From positions 1 to 64,000 of the forward strand of contig JBGPTF010000014.1 of the NCBI GenBank assembly GCA_041490445.1: a DNA stretch of 64,000 nt. The letters run 5' to 3'. The notes beneath the pieces are model-generated. The model saw nothing but the letters and a program-made list of their open reading frames with translations. It did not search any database and was not told the DNA's origin. The stretch's first letter is position 1; the number at the start of each line of letters is the position of its first letter. Shown here one piece after another: positions 23,609 through 32,223 of this stretch. The DNA comes from JBGPTF01 sp041490445 (GTDB lineage: Bacteria; Acidobacteriota; Terriglobia; Acidiferrales; UBA7541). A program made the position numbers and the translations under genes.

Positions 23609-26065
23609 GTGCCGTTACGCAAGGTGTGTCTACTGATGCTCGCATCCACAATCGTCGGCCTGCCGTGCTGGTCGCAGGAACCCCGCGCTGCGGCGGTGAA
23701 CGCCACAGAGTCCGCGCGGGGCAGCGCGTCGCGACCGGCGGTGAAAAAGATCCCGCCTGCGGCCCTGAAGCCCGCGGATGGATTTGCGAACTACGACAAC
23801 CGGATCGGAATGCCGGTGCTCAAGCACATCCTGCTCGATCAAAAAGCCATCTGGACGAGCCCCGCTCATCTGCAGCTTCGCGATGCCTCGTGGCTCGTAC
23901 CTCTGGGCGGGCTCACCGCGGGATTTCTTGCGACCGATAGCCCGGCGAGCCTGAGTTTGTCGAACGCACCGCACCGCTTGGACCGCATGAATCGCTTCTC
24001 GAACTATGGCTTGGGGGCGCTGATTGGAGCGGGCGGCGGGCTTTACCTCTGGGGAAGAATTACGGGCGACGAACACAAACGCGAAACAGGCGTGCTCACT
24101 GGCGAAGCAGTCTTGAGCGCCCTGGCGGTGAGCATGTTGTTGCAAAACCTTACCCGGCGGGAACGCGCGAACGTCGACAACGCGCGGGGACGACTTGGTG
24201 AAGGCGGAAGCTCGTTTCCCTCCGATCATGCTGCGGCAGTCTGGGCCGTAGCCGGCATCATTGCTCACGAATACCCGGGGCCGCTTACCAAGCTGCTTGC
24301 GTACGGAACCGCTTCCGCCGTCAGCGCCGCGCGCGTGACAAGCAAGAAGCACTTCCCTTCCGACGTCCTTGTGGGCAGCGCCGTCGGCTGGCTGGTGGCC
24401 AGCCATGTCTACCGCACGCACCACAATCCGGAGCTCGCGGGAGATAGCTGGGAACCATTTTCCTGGCTCAAGGGCGGGGAGCGCGAGCAGAATTGGAACA
24501 GCCTTGGCTCGTCCTTTGCGCCGCTCGATTCCTGGGTGTATCCCGCGTTCGACCGTCTCGCCGCGCTGGGCTACCTCCAAACAGCGTTTCTCGGCATGCG
24601 CCCCTGGACGCGGATCGCCTGTGCGCGCTTAACCGACGAAGCAACTGAGGTCTTTCGCCAGAACGAAGCGGTTCCCGAGGAAATCGCCGCCCTGCACGCT
24701 CGCCTGCAGCAGGAGTTCTCCTATGAACTGAAAGTCTTAGACGGGAAGCGAAATCTCACCGCAAATCTTGAGACGGTCTACGCCCGGACCGTCTCGATCA
24801 GCGGCGCGCCGTTGACGGACAGCTATCATTTCGGCCAAACGATTTCGTACGACTTTGGCCGGCCATTCCGCAGGGGAACCAACGGCCAGATTGGAGGAGC
24901 GTTCCGCGCGGCCGCCGGACCAGTGGCTCTCTACATCCGGGCGGAGTTCCAGCACGCGCCCTCGGCTCCCGTGCTCTCTGACGCGGTCCGCCAGGTGATT
25001 GCCCTTCGCGATTTTGTGCCGCTGCCGCCAGCTCTTGCTTCCAACACTGTCAACCGGCCGAGACTGCTCGACGCCTATCTCACTCTCAACTTGAACAACT
25101 GGCAGATCTCGATCGGCAAGCAGAGCCTCTCCTGGGCGCCGGGGCCGGGAGGCTCTTTGCTGTGGAGCGACAATTCCGAACCCATCAAGATGGTTCGGCT
25201 GAGTAATCCCGAGCCGTTGCGGATGCCGGGTTTTCTTCGACTTCTGGGGCCCGCGAAGTTTGACCAGTTCTTCGGCAGACTCGAAGGGCATTCCTTCATT
25301 CCTCGTCCATTTATCTACGCCCAAAAAGTCAGCTTCAAGCCTTTCCCTTTCCTGGAACTCGGTTACGGCCGGACATCCACGATCGGGGGGAAAGGAGGCG
25401 ATGCCCTCACCGCAGGGAATTTTGTCGCCAGTTTTTTCGGCCATTCCAGCAAGCGGATCGGCTCGGTCCCGGGCGACGGCCACGCGGCGATGGATTGGAC
25501 CTTTTACGTTCCCAAAGTTCGCAACTACATCGTCTTCTACGGAGAAGTCTATGCCGACGACGACTTCATCCCCTGGCAGAATCCAGCGACAAATCCCTTT
25601 CGACCGGGAATTTACATCCCCCGAATCCCGGGAATCCCAAAGCTCGATTTTCATTTGGAAGCCGTTTCGACGGAATCGCCGGGATTCAATCTTGGGAATC
25701 AGGGCAACCTGAACTATTGGAACGCGAAATATCACGATGGATACACCAACAACGGCAACGTGATCGGCAACACGGTGGGCCGGATGGGACGCTCTATCCA
25801 ATTCTGGTTCACCTACTGGGCTTCGCCCCGGGACACATTTCAGTTCACGTTCAAGCACAGCTCCGTCAGCGCCGACTTCATTCCCGGAGGAGGCGCCTGG
25901 CAAGACTACGGATTACGCAATGAAACGTATCTTCGATCCGGGCTTTATTTGAAGAGCGAGCTGCAATACGAACACATCTCGCGGTTTCCCATTCTGTCCG
26001 GCAATCCGCAACAGAATCTCACAGCCATCGTGGAATTGGGATTCTCTCCGGAAAAAAGCAAATGA
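23609..26065 (+). CDS. PAP2 phosphatase-Wzi capsule-assembly fusion protein
   Basis: About 818 residues with a signal peptide (about 1-23). Residues about 75-265 carry PAP2 phosphatase motifs: RERANVDNARG, SSFPSDHAAAVWA (PSDH in place of PSGH) and ARVTSKKHFPSDV with the catalytic His and Asp. From about residue 290 the sequence matches the Wzi capsule-assembly outer-membrane barrel style (many aromatic strands, KQSLSWAPGPGG, YGRTSTIGG). PAP2 enzymes release phosphate from lipid pyrophosphates; Wzi helps attach polymer to the cell surface. The GTG 23609 start has AAGGAA eight bases upstream and gives an immediate signal peptide. The gap to the SLBB gene is only 13 bases, so the genes are co-transcribed. 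Confidence 0.85.
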   Translation: MPLRKVCLLMLASTIVGLPCWSQEPRAAAVNATESARGSASRPAVKKIPPAALKPADGFANYDNRIGMPVLKHILLDQKAIWTSPAHLQLRDASWLVPLGGLTAGFLATDSPASLSLSNAPHRLDRMNRFSNYGLGALIGAGGGLYLWGRITGDEHKRETGVLTGEAVLSALAVSMLLQNLTRRERANVDNARGRLGEGGSSFPSDHAAAVWAVAGIIAHEYPGPLTKLLAYGTASAVSAARVTSKKHFPSDVLVGSAVGWLVASHVYRTHHNPELAGDSWEPFSWLKGGEREQNWNSLGSSFAPLDSWVYPAFDRLAALGYLQTAFLGMRPWTRIACARLTDEATEVFRQNEAVPEEIAALHARLQQEFSYELKVLDGKRNLTANLETVYARTVSISGAPLTDSYHFGQTISYDFGRPFRRGTNGQIGGAFRAAAGPVALYIRAEFQHAPSAPVLSDAVRQVIALRDFVPLPPALASNTVNRPRLLDAYLTLNLNNWQISIGKQSLSWAPGPGGSLLWSDNSEPIKMVRLSNPEPLRMPGFLRLLGPAKFDQFFGRLEGHSFIPRPFIYAQKVSFKPFPFLELGYGRTSTIGGKGGDALTAGNFVASFFGHSSKRIGSVPGDGHAAMDWTFYVPKVRNYIVFYGEVYADDDFIPWQNPATNPFRPGIYIPRIPGIPKLDFHLEAVSTESPGFNLGNQGNLNYWNAKYHDGYTNNGNVIGNTVGRMGRSIQFWFTYWASPRDTFQFTFKHSSVSADFIPGGGAWQDYGLRNETYLRSGLYLKSELQYEHISRFPILSGNPQQNLTAIVELGFSPEKSK

Positions 26066-26111
26066 TGCCAGCGCAAGCGAACTCTCGAAATCGGAAGGAA
26101 ATACTCAGGTA

Positions 26112-27497
26112 ATGCCGGGCGAAATTGCCAATGCGCACGACGTGATGGTTGCCGCCCCCGAGAACAACGGCAACAACAGCGACCCGACGGAGCAGAAAGT
26201 CGCTCGGGAAAGGACGGTGGCGAGACTGCGGCTGCTCTGGAATTGCCGGAAGTTCCTCGTCCGTATCACCGGTGCGGGGCTGCTGCTGGCCGGCGCGATC
26301 GCGTTTCTGATTCCCAAGCGTTATGAGTCAACCACGCGATTGATGCCTCCGGACAGCCAATCCGGCTCCAGCATGGCCATGCTGGCCGGACTCGCGAACA
26401 GGGTGGGAGGCAGCCTGGCGGCAGTGGGAGGAGACGCCCTGGGCCTGAAGAGTACCGGAGTGCTTTTCGTCGGCATCCTGGAGAGCCGAACGGTTCGCGG
26501 CGACCTCATCAAGAGACTCGATTTAAGGAGAGTGTACGGAACGCGCGGCTGGGAAGGCGCTCAAAGTGAGCTCGCCAGAAACACAGCCATCTCGGAAGAC
26601 CGCAAGAGCGGGATCATCACGATCCGTGTGACCGACCAGAGCCCGCAGCAAGCGGCCGCGATGGCGGCGGAGTACGTGGAAGAGCTGAACCGTGTTGTCA
26701 GCCTGCTGAGCACTTCGGCGGCACACCGCGAGCGCGAGTTCCTCGAAGACCGGTTGAAGGCGGTGCAGCAGGACCTGGAAGCTGCCGAGAAAGAATTCAG
26801 CCAGTTTGCCAGCAAGAACACCGCGATTGATATCAAGGAACAGGGCCGGGCGATGGTGGAAGCTGCGGCGACGTTGCAGGGTCAGCTGATCGCCGCCGAG
26901 TCTGAATTGGAAGGGTTGAAACAAATCTACACCAACAACAATGTTCGCGTCCGGTCCGTCCGGGCGCGCATCGCCGAGCTGCAACATCAGCTCGAAAAAC
27001 TCGGCGGCAAGGGAGAGAGCTCCTCCTCCCTCGCCAGCGCGCCGGGTGATTCGTTCTATCCCTCGATACGCAAACTCCCGCTCCTGGGCGTTACCTATGC
27101 GGACCTCTACCGGCGCACGAGGATTCAGGAAGCGGTTTTCGAAACGCTGACGCAGGAATACGAACTCGCCAAGGTGGAGGAAGCGAAGGAAATCCCGAGC
27201 GTGAAGGTTCTCGACCCCGCCAATGTGCCGGAGAGGAAGTCTTTTCCGCCACGGCTGCTCATCGCTTTTTTGGGCGGTTGCGTGGCGCTCGTGGGCGGCA
27301 TCGCGTGGTCCTTCGGGCAAGCCGGATGGCAGAACGTGGACCCGCAGGACCCGCGAAAGGTGCTTGCAAGAGAAGTGTTCGAGACGGCAAGAGACAGGCT
27401 CGCCCTGGTTACACACAATGGCTCGGGCCTACGGGGCATTCAGAATCAGGTTTTGCGCCGCTTTCACCGTGGGGGTACGCCGCCACCGGCGCAGTAG
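26112..27497 (+). CDS. Wzz-type polysaccharide chain-length determinant
   Basis: A 461-residue polysaccharide co-polymerase. The first membrane segment is at about residues 50-70 (FLVRITGAGLLLAGAIAFL) and is followed by the Wzz motif PKRYESTTRLMPP. A long periplasmic coiled-coil-rich part spans about 170-330, and a proline-rich segment VLDPANVPERKSFPPR precedes the second membrane segment at about 383-405. There is no C-terminal Walker motif, so it is not fused to a tyrosine kinase, and no separate kinase gene follows. It sets glycan chain length together with the polymerase and connects to the SLBB exporter. The start ATG at 26112 lies 47 bases after the previous gene. Confidence 0.92.
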   Translation: MPGEIANAHDVMVAAPENNGNNSDPTEQKVARERTVARLRLLWNCRKFLVRITGAGLLLAGAIAFLIPKRYESTTRLMPPDSQSGSSMAMLAGLANRVGGSLAAVGGDALGLKSTGVLFVGILESRTVRGDLIKRLDLRRVYGTRGWEGAQSELARNTAISEDRKSGIITIRVTDQSPQQAAAMAAEYVEELNRVVSLLSTSAAHREREFLEDRLKAVQQDLEAAEKEFSQFASKNTAIDIKEQGRAMVEAAATLQGQLIAAESELEGLKQIYTNNNVRVRSVRARIAELQHQLEKLGGKGESSSSLASAPGDSFYPSIRKLPLLGVTYADLYRRTRIQEAVFETLTQEYELAKVEEAKEIPSVKVLDPANVPERKSFPPRLLIAFLGGCVALVGGIAWSFGQAGWQNVDPQDPRKVLAREVFETARDRLALVTHNGSGLRGIQNQVLRRFHRGGTPPPAQ

Positions 27498-27592
27498 CGG
27501 AATCGGTGGATTTGCCGTAAGTAATTTGTTTTAAAAGGGTTAGGTCACAAATTGCCCTGTAAGTGACGGGGCGAAGCTGTCTGCAACGAAAA

Positions 27593-28165
27593 ATGGAACT
27601 GAAAACAATGGAGCATTCCAGCCTCACGGTTCTGCCAAGCGGGGAAATGGATTACCGGCCCGCGGAGTACGCCGACCCGCACTGGTACGCCGCGTATACG
27701 TGCGCGAACCACGAGAAACGAGTGGCGGAGCAGCTCGTCCAGCGAGAGGTGGAGCATTTTCTCCCCACGTTTGAGGCGGTCCGGCGTTGGAAGGATCGCC
27801 GGGTAAGATTGCAAGTGCCGCTGTTCTCTGGATACGTTTTTGTACGGCTCGCGCTTCAGGATCGTCTGCGCGTCCTGCGAGTCCCCAGCATCGTCCGGCT
27901 GGTCGGCTTCAATGGCCAGCCCGTTCCGCTCCCCGACACGGAGATCGAGGCCCTCCGCTTCGGCTTGGCGGCGCGCCTCCACGCCACACCGCATCCCTAT
28001 CTGACGGTGGGCCGCCGGGTGCGAATCAGGTGCGGCCCCCTCGAGGGAGTTGAAGGGATTCTCATCCGCAAGAAGAACGCGCTTCGCGTGGTGCTGTCGA
28101 TCGACTTGATCATGCGCTCGGCATCGGTGGAAGTTGACGCCAGCGACCTCGAACGAATTTCCTGA
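27593..28165 (+). CDS. NusG-like specialised transcription antiterminator
   Basis: About 190 residues. An NGN domain (about 22-120) begins with HWYAAYTCANHEKRVAEQL and contains FSGYVFVRL. A KOW-type C-terminal domain (about 135-185) contains VGRRVRIRCGPLEGVEGIL. It is the RfaH/UpxY/LoaP class of NusG paralogues, which bind RNA polymerase and let it read through long polysaccharide operons. Its place as fourth gene of a 36-kb one-strand block fits that role. ATG 27593 is chosen; GTG 27563 and ATG 27608 are alternatives and none has a clear ribosome-binding site. I could not find a convincing ops/JUMPstart element in the leader. Confidence 0.88.
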   Translation: MELKTMEHSSLTVLPSGEMDYRPAEYADPHWYAAYTCANHEKRVAEQLVQREVEHFLPTFEAVRRWKDRRVRLQVPLFSGYVFVRLALQDRLRVLRVPSIVRLVGFNGQPVPLPDTEIEALRFGLAARLHATPHPYLTVGRRVRIRCGPLEGVEGILIRKKNALRVVLSIDLIMRSASVEVDASDLERIS

Positions 28166-28210
28166 CTGAGTCATCGAAATAAAACGCAGGTAGTTCCCGT
28201 ACAGGCGATT

Positions 28211-29602
28211 TTGGAAAACTCACCTCCATTGATCACCGAAGAAACTCTGCGGCCCGCGCATTTCGTTACCCGGTTTGTACAGCGCGCGAACGGCTGGATG
28301 CGCTCCCCTCTCTTCGCAACGCTGACCGCATCCCGAGCGGTGCCGGTCGCGTACAGCTTCGCGGATCAAGCATTCGCTGCCGGCGGAGTATTCCTAGTCA
28401 ACGTCGTGCTGGCCCGCACCCAGACGAAAGAACAATACGGAATGTTCGCGCTTTCCTATTCGGTCTTCACGCTTATGGCCGGCTTGAACAACGCTGCCAT
28501 TCTCGAACCGTTCACGGTGTACGGTTCCGGAAGATACCGCGATCGTTTCTCTGAGTACTTGCGGTTCATGGTACGCAACAATGTACTCGTAGGGCTGCTG
28601 TTGACGGGGATTCTGTTGGCGACGGGGCTCGCGTTCCTGTGGATCGCGCCAGAGCTCGTGTCTCGATCTCTGATCGGCCTCGGATTGACGGTTGGCATCC
28701 TTTTGTCCGGCTCGTTCCTGCGCCGCGTCTTCTATCTGCAACGGCAGGCAGTGCTCGCGGCCGGATGCTCTCTTGTGTTCTTTGTCACGATCGTTTGCGG
28801 ACTCTGGCTTGCGACGACAGCGCATCTCCTGGACAGTTTCTCGGTCTTCCTGATTCTGGCCCTGGGATGGATGGTTGCGGGAGGCAGCTTCGCAAGGAAG
28901 ATGGCGTTCGGGAAACCAATACAGCGCTTTCTGGCGCTGGAGCCGCAGTACTGGCGGGAACATTGGAAATACGCGCGGTGGGTGCTCGCCACGGCATTCG
29001 TTTTTCAACTGACGTCCCAGGGCTACTACTGGCTGGTGGCGGGGTTCCTCTCGGTGAAGGAAGTCGCCGAGCTCAAGGCCATTTACATTCTAGTCGCACC
29101 AGTGGATCAAATCATGGTCGCTTTGTCTTTCCTCGCGCTTCCGGTGCTGGCAACGCACTATGCGGCGAAGCGAATCGGCAATTTTTTGTCTCTTTGGAGG
29201 CGATATGGATTGGCCGTAGTGGGGCTGACGGCCTTGTTCGCCCTTGCCGTTCGGATGGTGGGAAGGCCGGTGATGCATCTCCTCTATGCGGGCAAGTTCG
29301 ATGGCCTTGCTCCCTTGCTTTTCCTAGCCGCTTTATCGCCGCTGCTGATGGGCATCGGAAACACGATGAATGATGCGCTGAAGGCCGTCGAAAAACCCAA
29401 ATTCGTGTTCTATGCTTACCTCAGCAGCGGAGCCGCAACGTTTCTGCTGGGAATTCCCCTGGTGATGCATTTCGGCTTGCGGGGTGCAGTGTTTGGCATG
29501 TTGACTTCTGCCGGCACATATTCCTGCGCTCTCGCTGTGGGTTTCTTGTATGTGCTCTATGGCAAACCGGCGGTCCTCTCCAAGGCAATCGATAAGAGGT
29601 AG
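28211..29602 (+). CDS. Wzx-like oligosaccharide flippase (MOP/PST superfamily)
   Basis: A 463-residue polytopic membrane protein with about 12 predicted helices. The first lies at about residues 55-75, and pairs of helices recur to the C-terminus. Family-like features are FADQAFAAGGVFLVNVVLAR near the N-terminus and the fairly even spacing of helices with few charged residues inside. It would flip the lipid-linked repeat unit across the cytoplasmic membrane. The start is a TTG at 28211, 46 bases after the antiterminator gene; it is not well supported by a ribosome-binding site, and a shorter form beginning at Met30 is possible. Confidence 0.82.
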   Translation: MENSPPLITEETLRPAHFVTRFVQRANGWMRSPLFATLTASRAVPVAYSFADQAFAAGGVFLVNVVLARTQTKEQYGMFALSYSVFTLMAGLNNAAILEPFTVYGSGRYRDRFSEYLRFMVRNNVLVGLLLTGILLATGLAFLWIAPELVSRSLIGLGLTVGILLSGSFLRRVFYLQRQAVLAAGCSLVFFVTIVCGLWLATTAHLLDSFSVFLILALGWMVAGGSFARKMAFGKPIQRFLALEPQYWREHWKYARWVLATAFVFQLTSQGYYWLVAGFLSVKEVAELKAIYILVAPVDQIMVALSFLALPVLATHYAAKRIGNFLSLWRRYGLAVVGLTALFALAVRMVGRPVMHLLYAGKFDGLAPLLFLAALSPLLMGIGNTMNDALKAVEKPKFVFYAYLSSGAATFLLGIPLVMHFGLRGAVFGMLTSAGTYSCALAVGFLYVLYGKPAVLSKAIDKR

Positions 29603-29744
29603 GTCACTCTGTCTTGCCCGCTGCGCGCCGATCACTCCTGTGTAGGGTTCAGATTGATCCCCTCTCCCGGGAATTCACAGTTGATCTGGGGAGTTCGTCA
29701 CAGCCAGCTGCAGCAGTGATCCAGAGACTTGTAATGAGTGGGGA

Positions 29745-30806
29745 ATGATGAAATTGCTTGTGACCGGCGGCGCCGGGTTCATTGGTTCCGCGTTCGTTCG
29801 ACAAGTAATCACGGAAGATTCCGGCGCGGTTGTCATCAACGTGGACAATCTGACCTATGCGGGGAATCTGGAGTCCCTCGAAGCCGTCACGCATTCACCG
29901 CGTCATTACTTCGAGCGCGTGGATATTTGCGACGCGAAAGCCATTCTTCAACTCTTCCGCCGCCACCAGCCCGATGCGGTGATCCATCTCGCGGCGGAGA
30001 CACATGTGGACCGATCGATTGACGGTCCTGCCGCTTTCATCCAGACGAACATCATCGGCACGTACACCCTGCTCGAGACGGCCCGGGAGTACTGGACGAC
30101 TCTGCGCGGCGCTGCCAAAGCACATTTTCGGTTTCTGCACGTCTCCACCGACGAAGTCTTCGGATCGCTGGGCGCGACCGGGCGGTTCGACGAAGCCAGC
30201 CCGTACTATCCGAGTTCCCCGTACGCGGCGAGCAAGGCTTCTGCCGATCACCTGGTCCGCGCCTGGCACAAGACCTACGATTTGCCGGTGCTCCTTACCC
30301 ATTGCTCGAACAACTTCGGTCCATTCCAATTCCCCGAAAAACTGATTCCGCTCATGATTCTCACCGCGCTCGAGGAAAAGCGCTTGCCAGTCTATGGCGA
30401 TGGCCAGAACGTGCGCGACTGGCTCTATGTGGAGGATCATTGCCGCGCCATCCGGCGGGTTCTGGCTGCCGGCAGAATCGGGGAGAGCTACAACATCGGA
30501 GCGCGCAACGAAAGGTCAAATCTGGAAGTGGTCAATCAGTTGTGCCTGCTCCTGGATGAACTTCGGCCGAGGGAGAACAACCAGAGCTACCGGGATTTGA
30601 TCGCTTTCGTGCTGGACCGCCCAGGACACGACCGCCGCTACGCGATCGATCCGGCCAAAATCACCGAAGAACCCGGCTGGGCACCGCGCGAGAGCTTCGA
30701 GTCCGCGTTGCGAAAGACCGTGACGTGGTATCTCTCGAACCTGCCCTGGTGCGAACGAGTCAGGAACGGAAGCTATCAGGGCGAACGACTCGGGGTCATC
30801 CGATGA
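29745..30806 (+). CDS. rfbB: dTDP-glucose 4,6-dehydratase
   Basis: A 353-residue extended SDR. The NAD-binding motif is TGGAGFIGS (about residues 6-14), the catalytic Thr-Asp-Glu lies in STDEVFGS (about 132-139), and YxxxK is in YAASKASADH (about 159-168). NNFGPFQFPEKLIP follows as in characterised RmlB proteins. It converts dTDP-glucose to dTDP-4-keto-6-deoxyglucose. Its stop overlaps the rfbA start by four bases (ATGA), so translation is coupled. Together with rfbA, fdtA and fdtB it makes a dTDP-amino sugar. The start is ATG 29745 or the next codon, ATG 29748. Confidence 0.97.
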   Translation: MMKLLVTGGAGFIGSAFVRQVITEDSGAVVINVDNLTYAGNLESLEAVTHSPRHYFERVDICDAKAILQLFRRHQPDAVIHLAAETHVDRSIDGPAAFIQTNIIGTYTLLETAREYWTTLRGAAKAHFRFLHVSTDEVFGSLGATGRFDEASPYYPSSPYAASKASADHLVRAWHKTYDLPVLLTHCSNNFGPFQFPEKLIPLMILTALEEKRLPVYGDGQNVRDWLYVEDHCRAIRRVLAAGRIGESYNIGARNERSNLEVVNQLCLLLDELRPRENNQSYRDLIAFVLDRPGHDRRYAIDPAKITEEPGWAPRESFESALRKTVTWYLSNLPWCERVRNGSYQGERLGVIR

Positions 30807-31741
30807 TCCGAAAGGGCATCATTCTCGCTGGCGGCAGCAGTTCACGGCTCTACCCGGTCACACGAAGCGTAAGCAAACAGCTGATGCCGGTGTATGACAA
30901 GCCGATGATTTATTACCCGCTCAGCACTCTGATGCTGGGCGAGATCGCCGACATCCTGGTGATCACCCGGCCGGAGGAGAAGGCACTGTTCCAGTCTCTG
31001 TTGCGCGACGGCTCACAATGGGGAATCCAGATTCGCTACGCCATTCAGGCCGCGCCGCGAGGATTGGCGGATGCCTTTCTGATTGGCGAGGAGTTTGTGG
31101 CCGGGGAGCCCGTCGCTTTGATCCTTGGCGACAACATTTTCTACAGCGAAGGTTTGCGAAAACTCGTGCGGAGGGGTGTTTCGCTCGAGCACGGCGCATG
31201 CATCTGCGCGTACTACGTCAAGGATCCTTCGCAGTACGGCGTCGTCGAGTTCGGCGCGGAGGGACAGGTGAAAAGCCTGGAAGAAAAACCCTTGCGTCCG
31301 AGATCCAGCTACGCCATCACCGGGCTATATTTCTATGATTCGCAAGTGTGCCGCATTGCGCGGGAGATCAAACCCTCGGCTCGCGGAGAGATCGAAATCA
31401 CCGCCGTCAATCAAGCGTACCTCGACGCAGGCCTGCTCAAGGTCGAAGTCCTCGGCCGGGGAACCGCGTGGCTGGATACCGGCACACATGATTCGCTGCT
31501 GGAGGCGGCCAATTTCGTCGCGACGATCGAGCGCCGGCAAGGCTTGAAGATTTGCTGCCCGGAAGAGATCGCCTATCGCCAGCGCTTCATCTCCGGCGAG
31601 CAATTGGAAGCGGTGGCCCGGCCGCTGGCGAATACCGAGTACGGCCGATACCTCCTCGGCCTTCTCAACGAGGACAAAGAATACCGGAGCGAAGCCGGGG
31701 CCGACGAGCCTGCGGCACAGATCGGCGCTGCGGTTCGCTGA
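30803..31741 (+). CDS. rfbA: Glucose-1-phosphate thymidylyltransferase
   Basis: A 312-residue nucleotidyltransferase that makes dTDP-glucose from dTTP and glucose 1-phosphate. Diagnostic segments are SKQLMPVYDKPMIYYPLS (residues 24-41), ILGDNIFY (about 109) and EEKPLRPRSSYAITGLYFYD (about 160-179). The usual GGSGTRL nucleotide loop reads GGSSSRL here, a conservative change. ATG 30803 overlaps the rfbB stop. The C-terminal tail is about 20 residues longer than in typical RmlA proteins. Confidence 0.96.
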   Translation: MIRKGIILAGGSSSRLYPVTRSVSKQLMPVYDKPMIYYPLSTLMLGEIADILVITRPEEKALFQSLLRDGSQWGIQIRYAIQAAPRGLADAFLIGEEFVAGEPVALILGDNIFYSEGLRKLVRRGVSLEHGACICAYYVKDPSQYGVVEFGAEGQVKSLEEKPLRPRSSYAITGLYFYDSQVCRIAREIKPSARGEIEITAVNQAYLDAGLLKVEVLGRGTAWLDTGTHDSLLEAANFVATIERRQGLKICCPEEIAYRQRFISGEQLEAVARPLANTEYGRYLLGLLNEDKEYRSEAGADEPAAQIGAAVR

Positions 31742-31749
31742 TCCGACCG

Positions 31750-32223
31750 ATGCCCACGCCGGTATGTGGAGGCTTCTTGCTGCACAGACAAACAAAAGCA
31801 ACGCCCCGACTCGAACAGGTGGCGGCCATCAGCCTTGCAACTCACACGGAAACGGCGCGGGGCAAATTGACCGTAGTCCAGTCCGCGCAGGACATCCCTT
31901 TCTCCATTGCCCGAATTTTTTACATCTACGACACGCCGTCTGGCTGCGAGCGCGGCGCACATGCACACCGCAAAACGGAGCAGGTGTTCATCGCGATTGC
32001 GGGAAGCTTTTCGCTGGATGTGACCGACTCTTGCCGCAGCGAGACGTATGCAATGAATGAACCGAATTGCGCGGTGTATGTCCCCGCGATGATCTGGGCG
32101 CGCGTGTACAACTTCAGCAAGGATGCGGTTTGCCTGGTGCTGGCAAGCGCTCCCTATGACCCGGCCGACTACATCCGTGATTGGAACGAGTACGTTTCCG
32201 CGGTTGCCAAATCGTCACAATGA
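31750..32223 (+). CDS. fdtA: WxcM/FdtA-type dTDP-4-keto-6-deoxyglucose 3,4-ketoisomerase
   Basis: A 157-residue cupin. The family signature RGAHAHRKTEQVFI (about residues 73-86), with the conserved histidines, is preceded by IARIFYIYDTP. Homologues move the keto group of dTDP-4-keto-6-deoxyglucose from C4 to C3, giving the galacto (FdtA) or gluco (QdtA) isomer; sequence alone does not say which. The start ATG 31750 lies eight bases after the rfbA stop. The next gene overlaps its stop codon by four bases and encodes the matching aminotransferase, which makes the assignment firm. Confidence 0.88.
   Translation: MPTPVCGGFLLHRQTKATPRLEQVAAISLATHTETARGKLTVVQSAQDIPFSIARIFYIYDTPSGCERGAHAHRKTEQVFIAIAGSFSLDVTDSCRSETYAMNEPNCAVYVPAMIWARVYNFSKDAVCLVLASAPYDPADYIRDWNEYVSAVAKSSQ

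Noticed and set aside
27488..27500. GCGCAGTAGCGG resembling the ops/JUMPstart core GGCGGTAGCG
   Set aside because: It lies over the wzz stop codon, has an altered core, and has no supporting flanking elements; the similarity is probably chance.
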